Shown here: one piece after another, positions 1-7,220 of the stretch
Layout of the letters: each line of letters starts with the position of its first letter
How positions within the stretch are numbered: position 1 is the first letter of the stretch
The notes under the pieces: model-generated
Seen by the model: only the letters and a program-made list of their open reading frames with translations
What the model was told of the DNA's origin: nothing
The model's database searches: none
Assembly (NCBI GenBank): GCA_048594975.1
Contig: JBMDXQ010000070.1
Location: 1 to 8,818 of the forward strand
DNA length: 8,818 nucleotides
Direction: 5' to 3'
From: JBMDXB01 sp048594975
GTDB taxonomy: Bacteria > Acidobacteriota > Vicinamibacteria > Vicinamibacterales > 2-12-FULL-66-21
Program-made: the position numbers and the translations under genes

Positions 1-160
1 TATGAGGTGCTCGCGGGGCTCCGGGTCCAACTCAAACACGGGCTCTCAGCACCAAGGAGTAGCCGACCTCTGTGCCGATGCGTCGCCATTATCGTTCGTT
101 TCGTGAACACGAGGTCAGCGTCGCTGGTGGACAACTCAAACCGTCGAGTAAAGAGCGCCG

Positions 161-226
161 GCGCCGTCTCAGGCGCAGCTTCACTGGTAATAAAAGCGTT
201 GGCGCCGACGTCAGCGACATCGGCGC
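161..226 (+). promoter_or_regulatory. Two consecutive GC-rich hairpins in the leader of the 531-aa gene
   Basis: The first hairpin pairs GCGCC (161-165) with GGCGC (172-176) around a 6-nt loop. The second pairs GCGCCGACGT (202-211) with ACATCGGCGC (217-226) around the loop CAGCG, with one mismatch in ten pairs. The second ends 36 nt before the ribosome binding site. No run of T follows either one, so an intrinsic terminator is unlikely. They may be a leader structure or the boundary of an element. The pairing is seen directly; the function is unknown. Confidence 0.3.
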
Positions 227-262
227 ACTCCCCGTGGAGTAGCATCGGGCGATTTCCTCGCC

Positions 263-269
263 AAAGGAG
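263..269 (+). promoter_or_regulatory. Ribosome binding site AAAGGAG
   Basis: AAAGGAG lies 6 nt before the ATG at 276. It fixes the start of the 531-aa gene and argues that this gene is translated, not a chance frame. Confidence 0.8.
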
Positions 270-275
270 CCGCCG

Positions 276-1871
276 ATGCCCAACGTCCACGAGCTTATTC
301 GCGACCACGTGACCCTGTCCATTCGGTGCCTGGACCGCCTCTACCTCCACGCCTACATGCCGAAGCTCCAGACGTCCGGCGGCCTGTGCTACTTCCTCCG
401 CGATCACCGAGGGCATCCGATTCCCTCCCCGGCGCTGTTCAAACCCTTGCATGACGGATTCATCGCGGCGATCAAAGCGTACGCGACCACACATGATGTG
501 CCGCTCATTGAGTTTGAACGCGGGCAACGGAAAGACGATGTGGTCGCTGAGCATCGCGCGCGGCGGCCCATGGACGACGGCGTGGTCGTGATCGGCGTCG
601 CGCAAGAGAAGATGCGCGCGTTCAAGGCGCACAAGCGATCGGGGCCACAGGGCGGCGTCACCTTCGACTTCTCGCGACAGTCCGTCGCCGTCAATCATTA
701 CTACTTCTACGTCCAGGATCCTGAGTGGGGCCCAGCGTTCCTCAAGCTCGGAACCTATCTGCCCTATCCGATCAAGCTGTGTCTCAACGGCCACGAGTGG
801 GTGAAGCAACAGTTGCGGCGCACCGGCATCGCGTTTGGCAGTCTCGACAACGGATTCCTCACGTGTGCCGACCCGACGCGCGTGCAAGCGATCTGCGATC
901 ACCTCGGACCGGCCCACGTCCAAGCCTTCTTTGACCGCTGGACCGAACGCCTGCCCTCGCCGATGACCCCGACTGATCGCGCCGCCGGTTACACGCACCG
1001 ACTCGCGCTGCAACAAGTGGAGGTCAGCCTCACGCAGGTGTTTGCCCGTCCCGTGCAAGGCCGCCACTTTTTCGAAGCGGTGATCCGCGAGAATCTGGAC
1101 CTCGGGCGGCCCGACCGCGTCGGCCTCCTGTTTCCGCACCGCATCACACGCCGGACGCCGCCCCCGACTTGCGGCTATCGCACACGCGTGATCACCGATG
1201 GCGTCGAGCCCAGTCTCCACATCGAGTACAAGTCCTCGCACGTGAAGCAGTATTTCAAAGAGCAGCGCGCGCTCCGCACGGAAACGACGATCAACAACCC
1301 GACGGATTTCTACGTCGCCAAAGCGGTGCCGAATCTGTCGCACTTACGGGACCTAGGAGACCAAGTCAATCGGAAGCTCCTGGAGGTGGAACGCGTCAGC
1401 CACCAGTGCGTGCTGACGCAAGACGCGCTGGACCGGCTCCAGCGGCCCACCATCGAAGGTGGGCAACGGACCTCGGCGCTTCGATTCGGCGACCCGCGCG
1501 TGATGGCGCTCTTCCAGGCCATCACGGGTTTTACGCATCTGCCACGCGGGTTCCGCAACCGCGACCTTCGTCCACAGGTCGAAGCGCTCCTCGGCCACGC
1601 CTATTCCGCCGCCCAGATGACCTACGACTTGCGTCGGCTGCGGCTGAAAGGCCTGATTCATCGCATCCCGAAGACCCATCGCTACACCGCCACCAGCTAC
1701 GGCCTGAAAGTGGCGTTCTTCTCCGCCAAGCTGTATCTCCGCATCCTGCGCCCCGAATGGCCGGCGCTCGTCGCCGCGCACGACCACCTGCCCGGCCCGT
1801 TGCGTGCTGCGCTCGATAACCTCGACGCACAGATCCGCAAGATCCACGAGCAGGCCACACTTGCCGCCTGA
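276..1871 (+). CDS. Conserved-looking protein of unknown function with C-terminal winged-helix-like domain (531 aa)
   Basis: The function is not recognised. The protein starts at an ATG 6 nt after AAAGGAG and ends in TGA. It has no signal peptide or membrane segment, so it is probably cytoplasmic. Residues 1-180 hold aromatic- and charge-rich blocks that look conserved: FERGQRKDD (80-88), GVAQEKMRAFKAHKR (107-121), HYYFYVQDPEWGPAFLKLGTY (141-161) and CLNGHEW (169-175). Further blocks are LDNGFLTCADP (190-200), ENLDLGRPDR (272-281) and HIEYKSSHVKQYFKE (315-329). About 400-485 looks like a winged helix: AAQMTYDLRRLRLKGLIHRI (445-464) would be the recognition helix, followed by a basic turn, THRY, as the wing. 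From memory, similar full-length proteins of 500-550 aa occur, often as several copies, in Acidobacteriota and other soil genomes, annotated only as hypothetical. A nucleic-acid role is inferred from the winged helix and many Arg/Lys. It converges on the next gene. Confidence 0.85.
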   Translation: MPNVHELIRDHVTLSIRCLDRLYLHAYMPKLQTSGGLCYFLRDHRGHPIPSPALFKPLHDGFIAAIKAYATTHDVPLIEFERGQRKDDVVAEHRARRPMDDGVVVIGVAQEKMRAFKAHKRSGPQGGVTFDFSRQSVAVNHYYFYVQDPEWGPAFLKLGTYLPYPIKLCLNGHEWVKQQLRRTGIAFGSLDNGFLTCADPTRVQAICDHLGPAHVQAFFDRWTERLPSPMTPTDRAAGYTHRLALQQVEVSLTQVFARPVQGRHFFEAVIRENLDLGRPDRVGLLFPHRITRRTPPPTCGYRTRVITDGVEPSLHIEYKSSHVKQYFKEQRALRTETTINNPTDFYVAKAVPNLSHLRDLGDQVNRKLLEVERVSHQCVLTQDALDRLQRPTIEGGQRTSALRFGDPRVMALFQAITGFTHLPRGFRNRDLRPQVEALLGHAYSAAQMTYDLRRLRLKGLIHRIPKTHRYTATSYGLKVAFFSAKLYLRILRPEWPALVAAHDHLPGPLRAALDNLDAQIRKIHEQATLAA

Positions 1872-1889
1872 AAAACTTGCTTCAAGCTT
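1871..1889 (-). terminator. Possible weak intrinsic terminator for the large secreted-protein gene
   Basis: On the minus strand AAGCTTG (1889-1883) can pair with CAAGTTT (1879-1873, one G-U pair) around a 3-nt loop, and five T run to 1871. It lies about 75 nt after the stop of the 1965-5786 gene. It sits against the stop codon of the convergent 531-aa gene. The stem is short and AT-rich, so this is only a candidate. Confidence 0.25.
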
Positions 1890-1964
1890 CACGGCTAAAC
1901 CGATAGAAGATGTCTAGAGCCGCTTCGGAGGCCGACACCCCGCGTGAATCCTCACGCCGCGAGC
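1872..1964. other. Convergent intergenic spacer
   Basis: The spacer is 93 bp between two genes transcribed toward each other. Besides the candidate terminator at its left end it holds a small perfect hairpin, GCGTGA (1942-1947) with TCACGC (1952-1957) and loop ATCC, about 8 nt beyond the minus-strand stop. No T tract follows this hairpin on either strand. No gene is seen. Confidence 0.5.
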
Positions 1965-4900
1965 CTAATACAGCGTACCGATCACGTAGTCGGCGTCGGC
2001 GATCAGCAACTGCGCGGCGGCCGGCGAGATCGACTGACCGGTCTGTGCTGACACCTGGTTCCTGAAGTCCGTGATCTTGCTTCGGGCGCCGGTGAGATTC
2101 CCGCGCGCCAGCGCCTGTTTCGCATCCTCGAGCTTGGACAGGAGGCTGCGTCCTGCCGATGCGTCGATCTGCCCTGCCACGATGAACGTGTTCACCGCGC
2201 CCATCAGCGTATCGATTGTCGCGACGACCGTGAAGCCGACAACCTTCCTGGACGTGTTGCCGGCCTGATCCGACGCTGACACGGAGAATGTATGAGCGCC
2301 GAGAGAAAGGGTCAGCAGCTGAATCGTCTGTCCATTGGTGACTGCCACACCGTCGAGCGTGGCGGCCGGACCCTCATTCGCGATGCCCGACAGCGAGTCC
2401 GTTGCCTCGAACGACACCTGGAGCGTGTCGGTGTGGAGGTACTGCATCTGTGCCGGCGAGCTCACGGTGATCGCCGGTGCGACCGAGTCGATCATGAACG
2501 TGCTGGAGGCGCCGGGATTCTCGAGGTTCCCTGCCCGGTCGGTCGCGCGCGCTCGAATGGTCGTGGTGCCCTGCGCCGCGACGGAGAATGGTTCGCTGTA
2601 GCGCTGCCAGGCGCCGCCGTTCACGCTGTACTCTATGAACGCGACGCCGCTTCCATCCTCGTCATCCACGGCGCGTAGCGTCACCGCGACGCTCGACTTG
2701 AACCAGCCGTTCGAGCCCACTGTTCCAGTCAGGGTCACGGCCGTGGTTGGCGCTGCCGTGTCCGGAGGAGCCGTGCCGGGAGCGATGCGCGCAATGAATA
2801 CATCTGCTGCGCCGGCATTCGCCGACTGAACCGGGTGCCGTGTCGAGAGATCCGTGGAGCTGGTTCCTCCAGCGACCGCGACGGCTCCTGCCGGATCGAC
2901 GGCCACGCGCGTGCCATAATCGGCGCCGCTGCCGCCCAGATATGTCGAGTAGACAAGCCCCCCGGACGCGTCGAAATTCGCGACGAACGCATCGCTCCCG
3001 CCGCCGCCGTGCGACGGCTGAATCGCATCACGCGTGGGGAAGTTGGTCGACATCGTCGCACCCGTGACGAACGCTTCGCCGGACGAATCAACTGCCACGG
3101 CCGGTCCGGTGCTGCCCTGCCACGACCCGTCCTGGTTATTGCCGCCAAGGTATGTGGAGTACACGAGCCCTGTCCCCGCAGGATTCAGCGTGGTGAGGAA
3201 CAGGTCGTACCAGCCGCCGCCATGGGCCGGCTGGAAAGCGTTCGCGGTTGGAAAGTTGCTCGACAGCGTGATGCCGACGACGTGGGCTTGGCCGCTGCCG
3301 TCCACCGCGATCCTCGGGGCGTAGTCCGATGCTCCGCCGCCGAGGTCCGTCGAGTACACCAGCGCGCCCGCGTCGGAGATCTTCGCGACGAACACGTCCA
3401 TCAAACCGCCAGCAGTCGGCTGGTACGGATTGAGAACCGGGAAATCAGTGGATTGCGTGATTCCCGCAACGTAGGCGGCGCCGCTCGAGTCGACTGAGAT
3501 GTCGGTGCCCCATTCGGAGGCCGTTCCGCCGATGAACGTCGAGTACTCGAGGTGGGATCCATCCGCGCTGATGCGCGAGACGAAGGAGTCCGATCCGACG
3601 CTGCCCCCTCCGTACACCCGGCGGGCGTCGAGCGGATCGATGGCGAAGAAGCCGAGATTCGTGCCCGCCGGTCCAGTGGCCTGCCAAAGCATTCCCCCGT
3701 CCTCGGTCATGCCCGAACCGTACCATGTAGCCACATACGCGACCGATGGATTGGAAGGTGCGACCGTCACGCTCATCACCGGGAACGGCAGGATCGCCGA
3801 CCACGAGGTGCCGCCCGACGCGGTGGAAAACAGCGCGGTGTTGGTTCCCGCATAGGCCACGTCCGGGTTGTCGGGACTCACGGCCAATGATGTAACGGCC
3901 TCCTGTATGCCACCGCTCGCCGCCGTCCAGTTGTTGCCGTCAAGGCTCTTGAACACGCCATTCGACGTCCCCGCGTAGAGCACCGACTGACTGACAGCAA
4001 GGCCCGTGACCCCCTGGGGAAAACCCGTGTCGTTCCACGTGTCGCCGCCGTCGGCGCTCCTGAACACTCCGTACGGGAACCAATCGGGTGCGCCCGCATA
4101 GAGGACTTGCGAGGCCGGATCGATCACGAGTGACGAAACAGGCATCCACAGCTGCAGGATCGTCCAGCTGGCGCCCCCATCACGGCTTCGGAAGATGCCT
4201 CCGTCAGTGGCCGCGAATACGGCACCGGTCGAGTCCACGACCATCGCGTTCGTCGGCAGTGGTGGAAGATCGGCACTCGTCGCCGTCCACGTCGAACCGC
4301 CGTCCGTGCTCCTGAAGACGCCGTCAGATCCCGTTCCGGCGTACACGGTGTGCGTGTTGACGGGATCGATCGCAAACGCGCGCACCCAGCTCGCTCGCAA
4401 GCCGCTGCCGATGCCCGCCCACGTTTGACCGCCGTCCGTCGTCCGGAACGCCGGGTATCCTCCAAGGGAGGGTTGCAGCGCGTTTGCAGTGGGAAAGTCA
4501 GCCGAGATCGTGTAACCGCTGACGTAAGCGCGGCCGAGCGCGTCAACCGCGATGCCGGAACCTGCGTCTCCGCCGTTGCCGCCGAGATACGTCGAGTACA
4601 CGACGAAGCCATTCGCGTCGAGTTTCGTCACGAAGCCGTCACTCATACCGCGCCGCGAGGACTGAATGCCGTACAGCGTCGGGAAATCCCACGAATCGGT
4701 CTGCCCGGCGACGTATGCGTTTCCGGCGACGTCCACCGCAAGACCCGCCGGTTCCTCGTAGCCGCTGCCGCCAATGTAGGTGGCATAGAGGAACTGATCG
4801 CCAGTGGGGTTCAACTTCACGACGAACGCGTCCCAGTTGTCGCTGCCATGAGCGTTCGCCGGCGAGCCGGTCGCCGGGAAATCCGCAGCTCCGGTCAACC

Positions 4901-5786
4901 CGGCCACGTACATATTCCCCTGCGCGTCAAACGCGATGCCGGCTGCCCTCTCTTCGCGGGAACCACCGAGGTACGTGGAATACGTCAGTACGGGATCGAT
5001 GATCAGCGGCAGGTGCGGATCGTACGAGCCGACATTGAAGCCGACGCGGCCGCCCCGGCGAAGCACATATCCGCCGCGGACGGTGCTGCGTTTACCGGAC
5101 TTTTCCTGATAGATCGCGGGCGCATGCTGCACGAGCGTGCCGGCGCTGGTGCCCACGAGCAGATTTCCCGCGCGATCGATCGCCAGATGTGTCGATCCGT
5201 CGAAGGCGAGCGCAATCGCGCGATGGCTCGCGCCTGGTGCGACGATGAAGTCGAACTCGAGCTGCCGTTGATTGCCGTAGTAGACGAGGTCGACGCCCGG
5301 ATACACGCCGCGGTATTCGACCTCGGCATAGCTGCGAACTCCGGTGCGCCATTCGCGAGGATCGCTCCCGATCAAATAGTTCGTGACGCCCGGCAGAACA
5401 CTACGGCCCCGCCCCTCTGCGTCTGCCCACGCGCCCAGGAGCCGCATCGTAATTGCGGTGCGCGGCCCGTCCGCCGTCCCGCCCATGACGAGCCGGGCCT
5501 CGCCTTTGGACAGATCCAGCGCGTATCCCGCGCCCCGCGCGATGAACTCCGCATTCGCGGCGGCAGCGCCGGCCGCTCGCTCGAAGCGCAGCGGCATGCC
5601 TGAATAGGCCGTCCGGACGCGCGTCGCCGCTTCTTTATCCGGCTTCTTTGCCAGTGTCGAAGCGGGCTCACGATCGCCGGCCGGTGACCGTGCCTCTACG
5701 GCCGGTCCGATCGATGCGACTGTGAAGAGTCCAAGGAGAAGGGTACTCGCGATGGCTGCTGTTCGTGGTGTGCGGTTCGTGTCCAC
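1965..5786 (-). CDS. Secreted multidomain beta-propeller protein (DUF7948-like + SBBP + BNR + Ig-like + FIMAH), 1273 aa
   Basis: This is a large exported, probably cell-surface or extracellular protein; its ligand is unknown. I chose the GTG at 5786 because AGGAG lies 4 nt before it and the protein then begins with a classic signal peptide: Arg-containing n-region, hydrophobic core IASTLLLGLFTVASIG, cleavage after AVEA (about residue 32). A GTG at 5882 would add 32 basic residues and has no clear ribosome binding site. Residues about 60-265 match the DUF7948-type head (NYLIGSDPREWRTGV, YPGVDLVYYGNQRQLEFDF, IIDPVLTYSTYLGG). SBBP motifs of YSTYLGG type begin at 269, 334, 397, 748, 811, 876 and 946. 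A block of BNR/Asp-box-like blades (S-x-D-G-G-x-T-W) occupies about 445-700. Then come an OmpL47-like Ig domain (about 1005-1100), a second Ig-like domain (about 1102-1190) and a C-terminal FIMAH domain (about 1190-1273). Such proteins are probably for adhesion or surface binding; no catalytic motif is seen. Confidence 0.92.
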   Translation of the reverse strand: MDTNRTPRTAAIASTLLLGLFTVASIGPAVEARSPAGDREPASTLAKKPDKEAATRVRTAYSGMPLRFERAAGAAAANAEFIARGAGYALDLSKGEARLVMGGTADGPRTAITMRLLGAWADAEGRGRSVLPGVTNYLIGSDPREWRTGVRSYAEVEYRGVYPGVDLVYYGNQRQLEFDFIVAPGASHRAIALAFDGSTHLAIDRAGNLLVGTSAGTLVQHAPAIYQEKSGKRSTVRGGYVLRRGGRVGFNVGSYDPHLPLIIDPVLTYSTYLGGSREERAAGIAFDAQGNMYVAGLTGAADFPATGSPANAHGSDNWDAFVVKLNPTGDQFLYATYIGGSGYEEPAGLAVDVAGNAYVAGQTDSWDFPTLYGIQSSRRGMSDGFVTKLDANGFVVYSTYLGGNGGDAGSGIAVDALGRAYVSGYTISADFPTANALQPSLGGYPAFRTTDGGQTWAGIGSGLRASWVRAFAIDPVNTHTVYAGTGSDGVFRSTDGGSTWTATSADLPPLPTNAMVVDSTGAVFAATDGGIFRSRDGGASWTILQLWMPVSSLVIDPASQVLYAGAPDWFPYGVFRSADGGDTWNDTGFPQGVTGLAVSQSVLYAGTSNGVFKSLDGNNWTAASGGIQEAVTSLAVSPDNPDVAYAGTNTALFSTASGGTSWSAILPFPVMSVTVAPSNPSVAYVATWYGSGMTEDGGMLWQATGPAGTNLGFFAIDPLDARRVYGGGSVGSDSFVSRISADGSHLEYSTFIGGTASEWGTDISVDSSGAAYVAGITQSTDFPVLNPYQPTAGGLMDVFVAKISDAGALVYSTDLGGGASDYAPRIAVDGSGQAHVVGITLSSNFPTANAFQPAHGGGWYDLFLTTLNPAGTGLVYSTYLGGNNQDGSWQGSTGPAVAVDSSGEAFVTGATMSTNFPTRDAIQPSHGGGGSDAFVANFDASGGLVYSTYLGGSGADYGTRVAVDPAGAVAVAGGTSSTDLSTRHPVQSANAGAADVFIARIAPGTAPPDTAAPTTAVTLTGTVGSNGWFKSSVAVTLRAVDDEDGSGVAFIEYSVNGGAWQRYSEPFSVAAQGTTTIRARATDRAGNLENPGASSTFMIDSVAPAITVSSPAQMQYLHTDTLQVSFEATDSLSGIANEGPAATLDGVAVTNGQTIQLLTLSLGAHTFSVSASDQAGNTSRKVVGFTVVATIDTLMGAVNTFIVAGQIDASAGRSLLSKLEDAKQALARGNLTGARSKITDFRNQVSAQTGQSISPAAAQLLIADADYVIGTLY
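2931..4982 (-). repeat. SBBP repeat array, seven copies in two blocks (3 + 4)
   Basis: Each unit of about 65 codons follows the pattern YSTYLGG, then GxxIAVD, GxAYVxGxT, DFPTxNxxQPxxGG, DAFVxKLxxxG. The YSTYLGG-type motifs start near 4982, 4787, 4598, 3545, 3356, 3161 and 2951, reading down the minus strand. Copies five to seven are the most alike. Units 3 and 4 are separated by the BNR block. Near-identical units invite recombination and assembly errors, so copy number may vary between strains. Confidence 0.85.
3594..4454 (-). repeat. Block of seven BNR/Asp-box-like repeats inserted inside one SBBP unit
   Basis: About 287 codons hold seven variants of the Asp-box: TDGGQTW, STDGGSTW, SRDGGASW, SADGGDTW, SLDGNNW, STASGGTSW and TEDGGMLW. 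They are spaced 32 to 44 residues apart, usually after a GVFRS-type strand. Seven is a natural blade number for a closed beta-propeller of the sortilin/BNR type. The last two copies are degenerate. The block interrupts an SBBP unit between TANALQPSLGGY and SDSFVSRISADG, which together would make one normal unit. Confidence 0.75.
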
Positions 5787-5790
5787 GGCG

Positions 5791-5795
5791 CTCCT
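5791..5795 (-). promoter_or_regulatory. Ribosome binding site AGGAG deciding the GTG start at 5786
   Basis: On the minus strand AGGAG is followed by CGCC and then GTG. The spacing of 4 nt is short but workable. Together with the signal peptide that begins right after this GTG, it favours the 1273-aa product over the longer reading from 5882. Confidence 0.6.
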
Positions 5796-6000
5796 GGTGC
5801 AGCGGGGGCGCGAGGCACGTAGGCAACTCTGACGCCACTTCGCGAGGGCAAAATCGCGCGATCGCCCGTTCGCCACACACACAGCGCCGGCGAAATTCGT
5901 ATCGGGAAAAACAGAAACGTGTGTGTGTGCGGTCTACCGAATGACGGCTTGCCGCTCAGCAGAGCCAGCGGCGATGCAATCGATTAGGCCTTTCGCGTGA

Positions 6001-6030
6001 GACTCAGTTGCGCAAATCGCACACTGAATC
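6001..6030 (-). terminator. Strong 12-bp hairpin downstream of ltrA
   Basis: On the minus strand GATTCAGT (6030-6023) pairs fully with ACTGAGTC (6008-6001, one G-U). After a single bulged base TGCG pairs with CGCA around the loop ATTTG. The plus strand has a C-A mismatch at the G-U position, so the RNA structure fits better in ltrA mRNA. No T run follows, so this may be a 3'-end stabiliser or a non-classical terminator; the role is inferred from position only. Confidence 0.35.
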
Positions 6031-6034
6031 CAAT

Positions 6035-6050
6035 CGCAGCAAGCGCTGCG
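6035..6050 (-). terminator. GC-rich hairpin downstream of ltrA
   Basis: CGCAGC (6035-6040) pairs perfectly with GCTGCG (6045-6050) around a 4-nt loop. On the minus strand it is followed by ATTGGATT, which is only weakly T-rich. It lies about 35 nt after the ltrA stop codon, a usual distance for a terminator, but the tail is poor. Confidence 0.3.
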
Positions 6051-6085
6051 GCAGGCGATGCCCAGCAAGAATGCGGTCTGAGACC

Positions 6086-7213
6086 TTACGTTGGTAGCTG
6101 GTGCTCGATGAGAGAGATGGCCACGAGCATGACGAACAACGTTGCCAACGCGACCCACGGGAGCGTGCCAGAGCCGAGCACTAGGACCGCACTAACTGGA
6201 GCAAGTGCCCCGCGCCATACCAACCGGCGGCCGGTGGCGCGCCAGACCGCCAAGCCCGTCCCGCACACGAACAGCACCGCCCCCACACCCAACGCGACCC
6301 TGACACTAACGGCCAGCAACACGTCCGGATGGGCCAGCGCTTCTTTCATCCCGGCCGCCAAGGCGATTACCCCGCACAACATCGGAAAGTGCATCACGCT
6401 GAAGACATCTCTCGCAAGACACGAACGCGTGTTGCCCTCGTGCGCTCTGAGTGCGTGCTCGAACGCAAGTCGCGCGTGCCCAAAGTAGCTCCACCAGAGA
6501 CCGCAGGTGAGCGCCACGGCCAACACACCGGTGGCGATCGCCGGCGGGGTCCTCGTGGCACCGGCGAGTTCAGCGGCAGCCACGATTAGGGTCTCGCCAA
6601 GCGCAATGATCACGATCAGTCCATGGCGCTCAACGAAGTGATCCGGATGGAGATTCCATCCCTCGAGTTGACCACCCACGCCAGCCGCCAGCAGGTCGAG
6701 CGCGATCGCGAGTCCCCACCAACCGTATTGCGCGCCGCCGCCGGCTAACGCTCCCACGACGACCACGGCGAGGCCGCTGAGCGATAGCAGTCCGAACACG
6801 CGCACTGCCTGGCGCTGAGCCGGGTCGTGCCGGGCAACGGCGTGGTAGAGGAATAGGCCGATCATACGGACCGCCACGTAGGGTACCGCGAACCACAGCG
6901 CGTCCTCACCCAGTGCGCCAGGAATGCCCACTGCCATGAAGAAAGCGACGGCAGTTGCCACGAGAGTGCTCATCTGCACTCCCGGGTGGTCCGTGTTGGC
7001 CGCATTCAGCGCCCATGTGAACTGGGTCCATGCCCACCAGACCAGCCAGAACACGAGAAGCGCAGAGCCGGCCGACGGGAGACCGATGTGTTCGTGGAAC
7101 ATCGCGGCGATCTGCGTGATGCAGAAGACGAACACGAGGTCGAAGAACAGTTCAACGAACGTCACCTTCTGATCGGCGGGTGATACGACGGTGACGGAGG
7201 TTGACACGGCCAT
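6086..7213 (-). CDS. ltrA: LtrA family (low temperature requirement A-like) multi-pass membrane protein, 375 aa
   Basis: This is an inner-membrane protein of the LtrA family (Pfam LtrA type). The family is named from a Listeria gene linked to growth in the cold; its biochemical activity is not established. The two hallmark segments are present: VTFVELFFDLVFVF (17-30) and HFVERHGLIVIIALGETLIV (192-211). About nine to ten hydrophobic segments alternate with short loops. The length (375 aa) is usual for the family and nothing looks broken. It ends in TAA at 6086. The start is the ATG at 7213. It has no Shine-Dalgarno sequence nearby, but a CATAAT box ends 7 nt upstream, which fits a leaderless transcript. 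The gene lies upstream of the secreted-protein gene on the same strand, but nearly 300 bp of structured spacer argues against a tight operon. It is divergent from the M50-like gene. Confidence 0.9.
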   Translation of the reverse strand: MAVSTSVTVVSPADQKVTFVELFFDLVFVFCITQIAAMFHEHIGLPSAGSALLVFWLVWWAWTQFTWALNAANTDHPGVQMSTLVATAVAFFMAVGIPGALGEDALWFAVPYVAVRMIGLFLYHAVARHDPAQRQAVRVFGLLSLSGLAVVVVGALAGGGAQYGWWGLAIALDLLAAGVGGQLEGWNLHPDHFVERHGLIVIIALGETLIVAAAELAGATRTPPAIATGVLAVALTCGLWWSYFGHARLAFEHALRAHEGNTRSCLARDVFSVMHFPMLCGVIALAAGMKEALAHPDVLLAVSVRVALGVGAVLFVCGTGLAVWRATGRRLVWRGALAPVSAVLVLGSGTLPWVALATLFVMLVAISLIEHQLPT

Positions 7214-7220
7214 CGGCCAG

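Larger units (their letters stand above)
1..275. other. Intergenic/leader region upstream of the 531-aa gene
   Basis: No convincing gene is visible. Forward frame 1 is open through the whole stretch, but its product is rich in Arg and Ser and has no recognisable domain, as expected by chance in GC-rich DNA. On the minus strand a GTG at 39-37 opens a frame that runs off the left edge (MFELDPEPREHLI). It could be the start of a divergent gene, but 13 codons with a weak GAGAG upstream are not enough to call it. The part nearest the 276 gene holds two GC-rich hairpins and a good ribosome binding site, listed separately. Confidence 0.5.
5787..6085. other. Hairpin-rich intergenic region between ltrA and the secreted-protein gene
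   Basis: No gene is seen in about 300 bases. The stretch holds five inverted repeats within 215 bp. CACACACACA (5874-5883) faces TGTGTGTGTG (5920-5929). TTGCCGCT (5949-5956) pairs with AGCGGCGA (5967-5974, one G-U). A 12-bp hairpin occupies 6001-6030 and a 6-bp GC-rich hairpin 6035-6050. The palindrome GGTCTGAGACC lies at 6075-6085. It must carry the 3' end of the ltrA transcript and probably the promoter of the secreted-protein gene. I could not pick out a convincing -35/-10 pair. Confidence 0.6.

Noticed and set aside
1..39. Possible start of a divergent minus-strand gene (MFELDPEPREHLI)
   Set aside because: Thirteen codons with a GTG start and a weak GAGAG are too little; the upstream sequence outside the window would decide it.
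1353..1892. A 179-codon minus-strand open frame over the 531-aa gene
   Set aside because: It is antisense to a well-supported gene and its product shows no domain or sensible start signal.
2835..3497. A 220-codon plus-strand open frame over the SBBP repeats
   Set aside because: It is a repeat-driven antisense shadow: the same phase stays open because each SBBP unit repeats the same codons. No domain is seen.
4350..5603. A 417-codon plus-strand open frame opposite the large secreted-protein gene
   Set aside because: It lies wholly antisense to a gene with clear domains. Its product is Arg/Val/Ala-rich, with a pattern that mirrors the repeats on the other strand, and no ribosome binding site supports it. 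High GC explains the lack of stops.
5874..5929. CA and TG dinucleotide runs as a microsatellite
   Set aside because: Each run is only about 10-11 bases; taken singly they are not notable. They are kept only as part of the inverted-repeat cluster.
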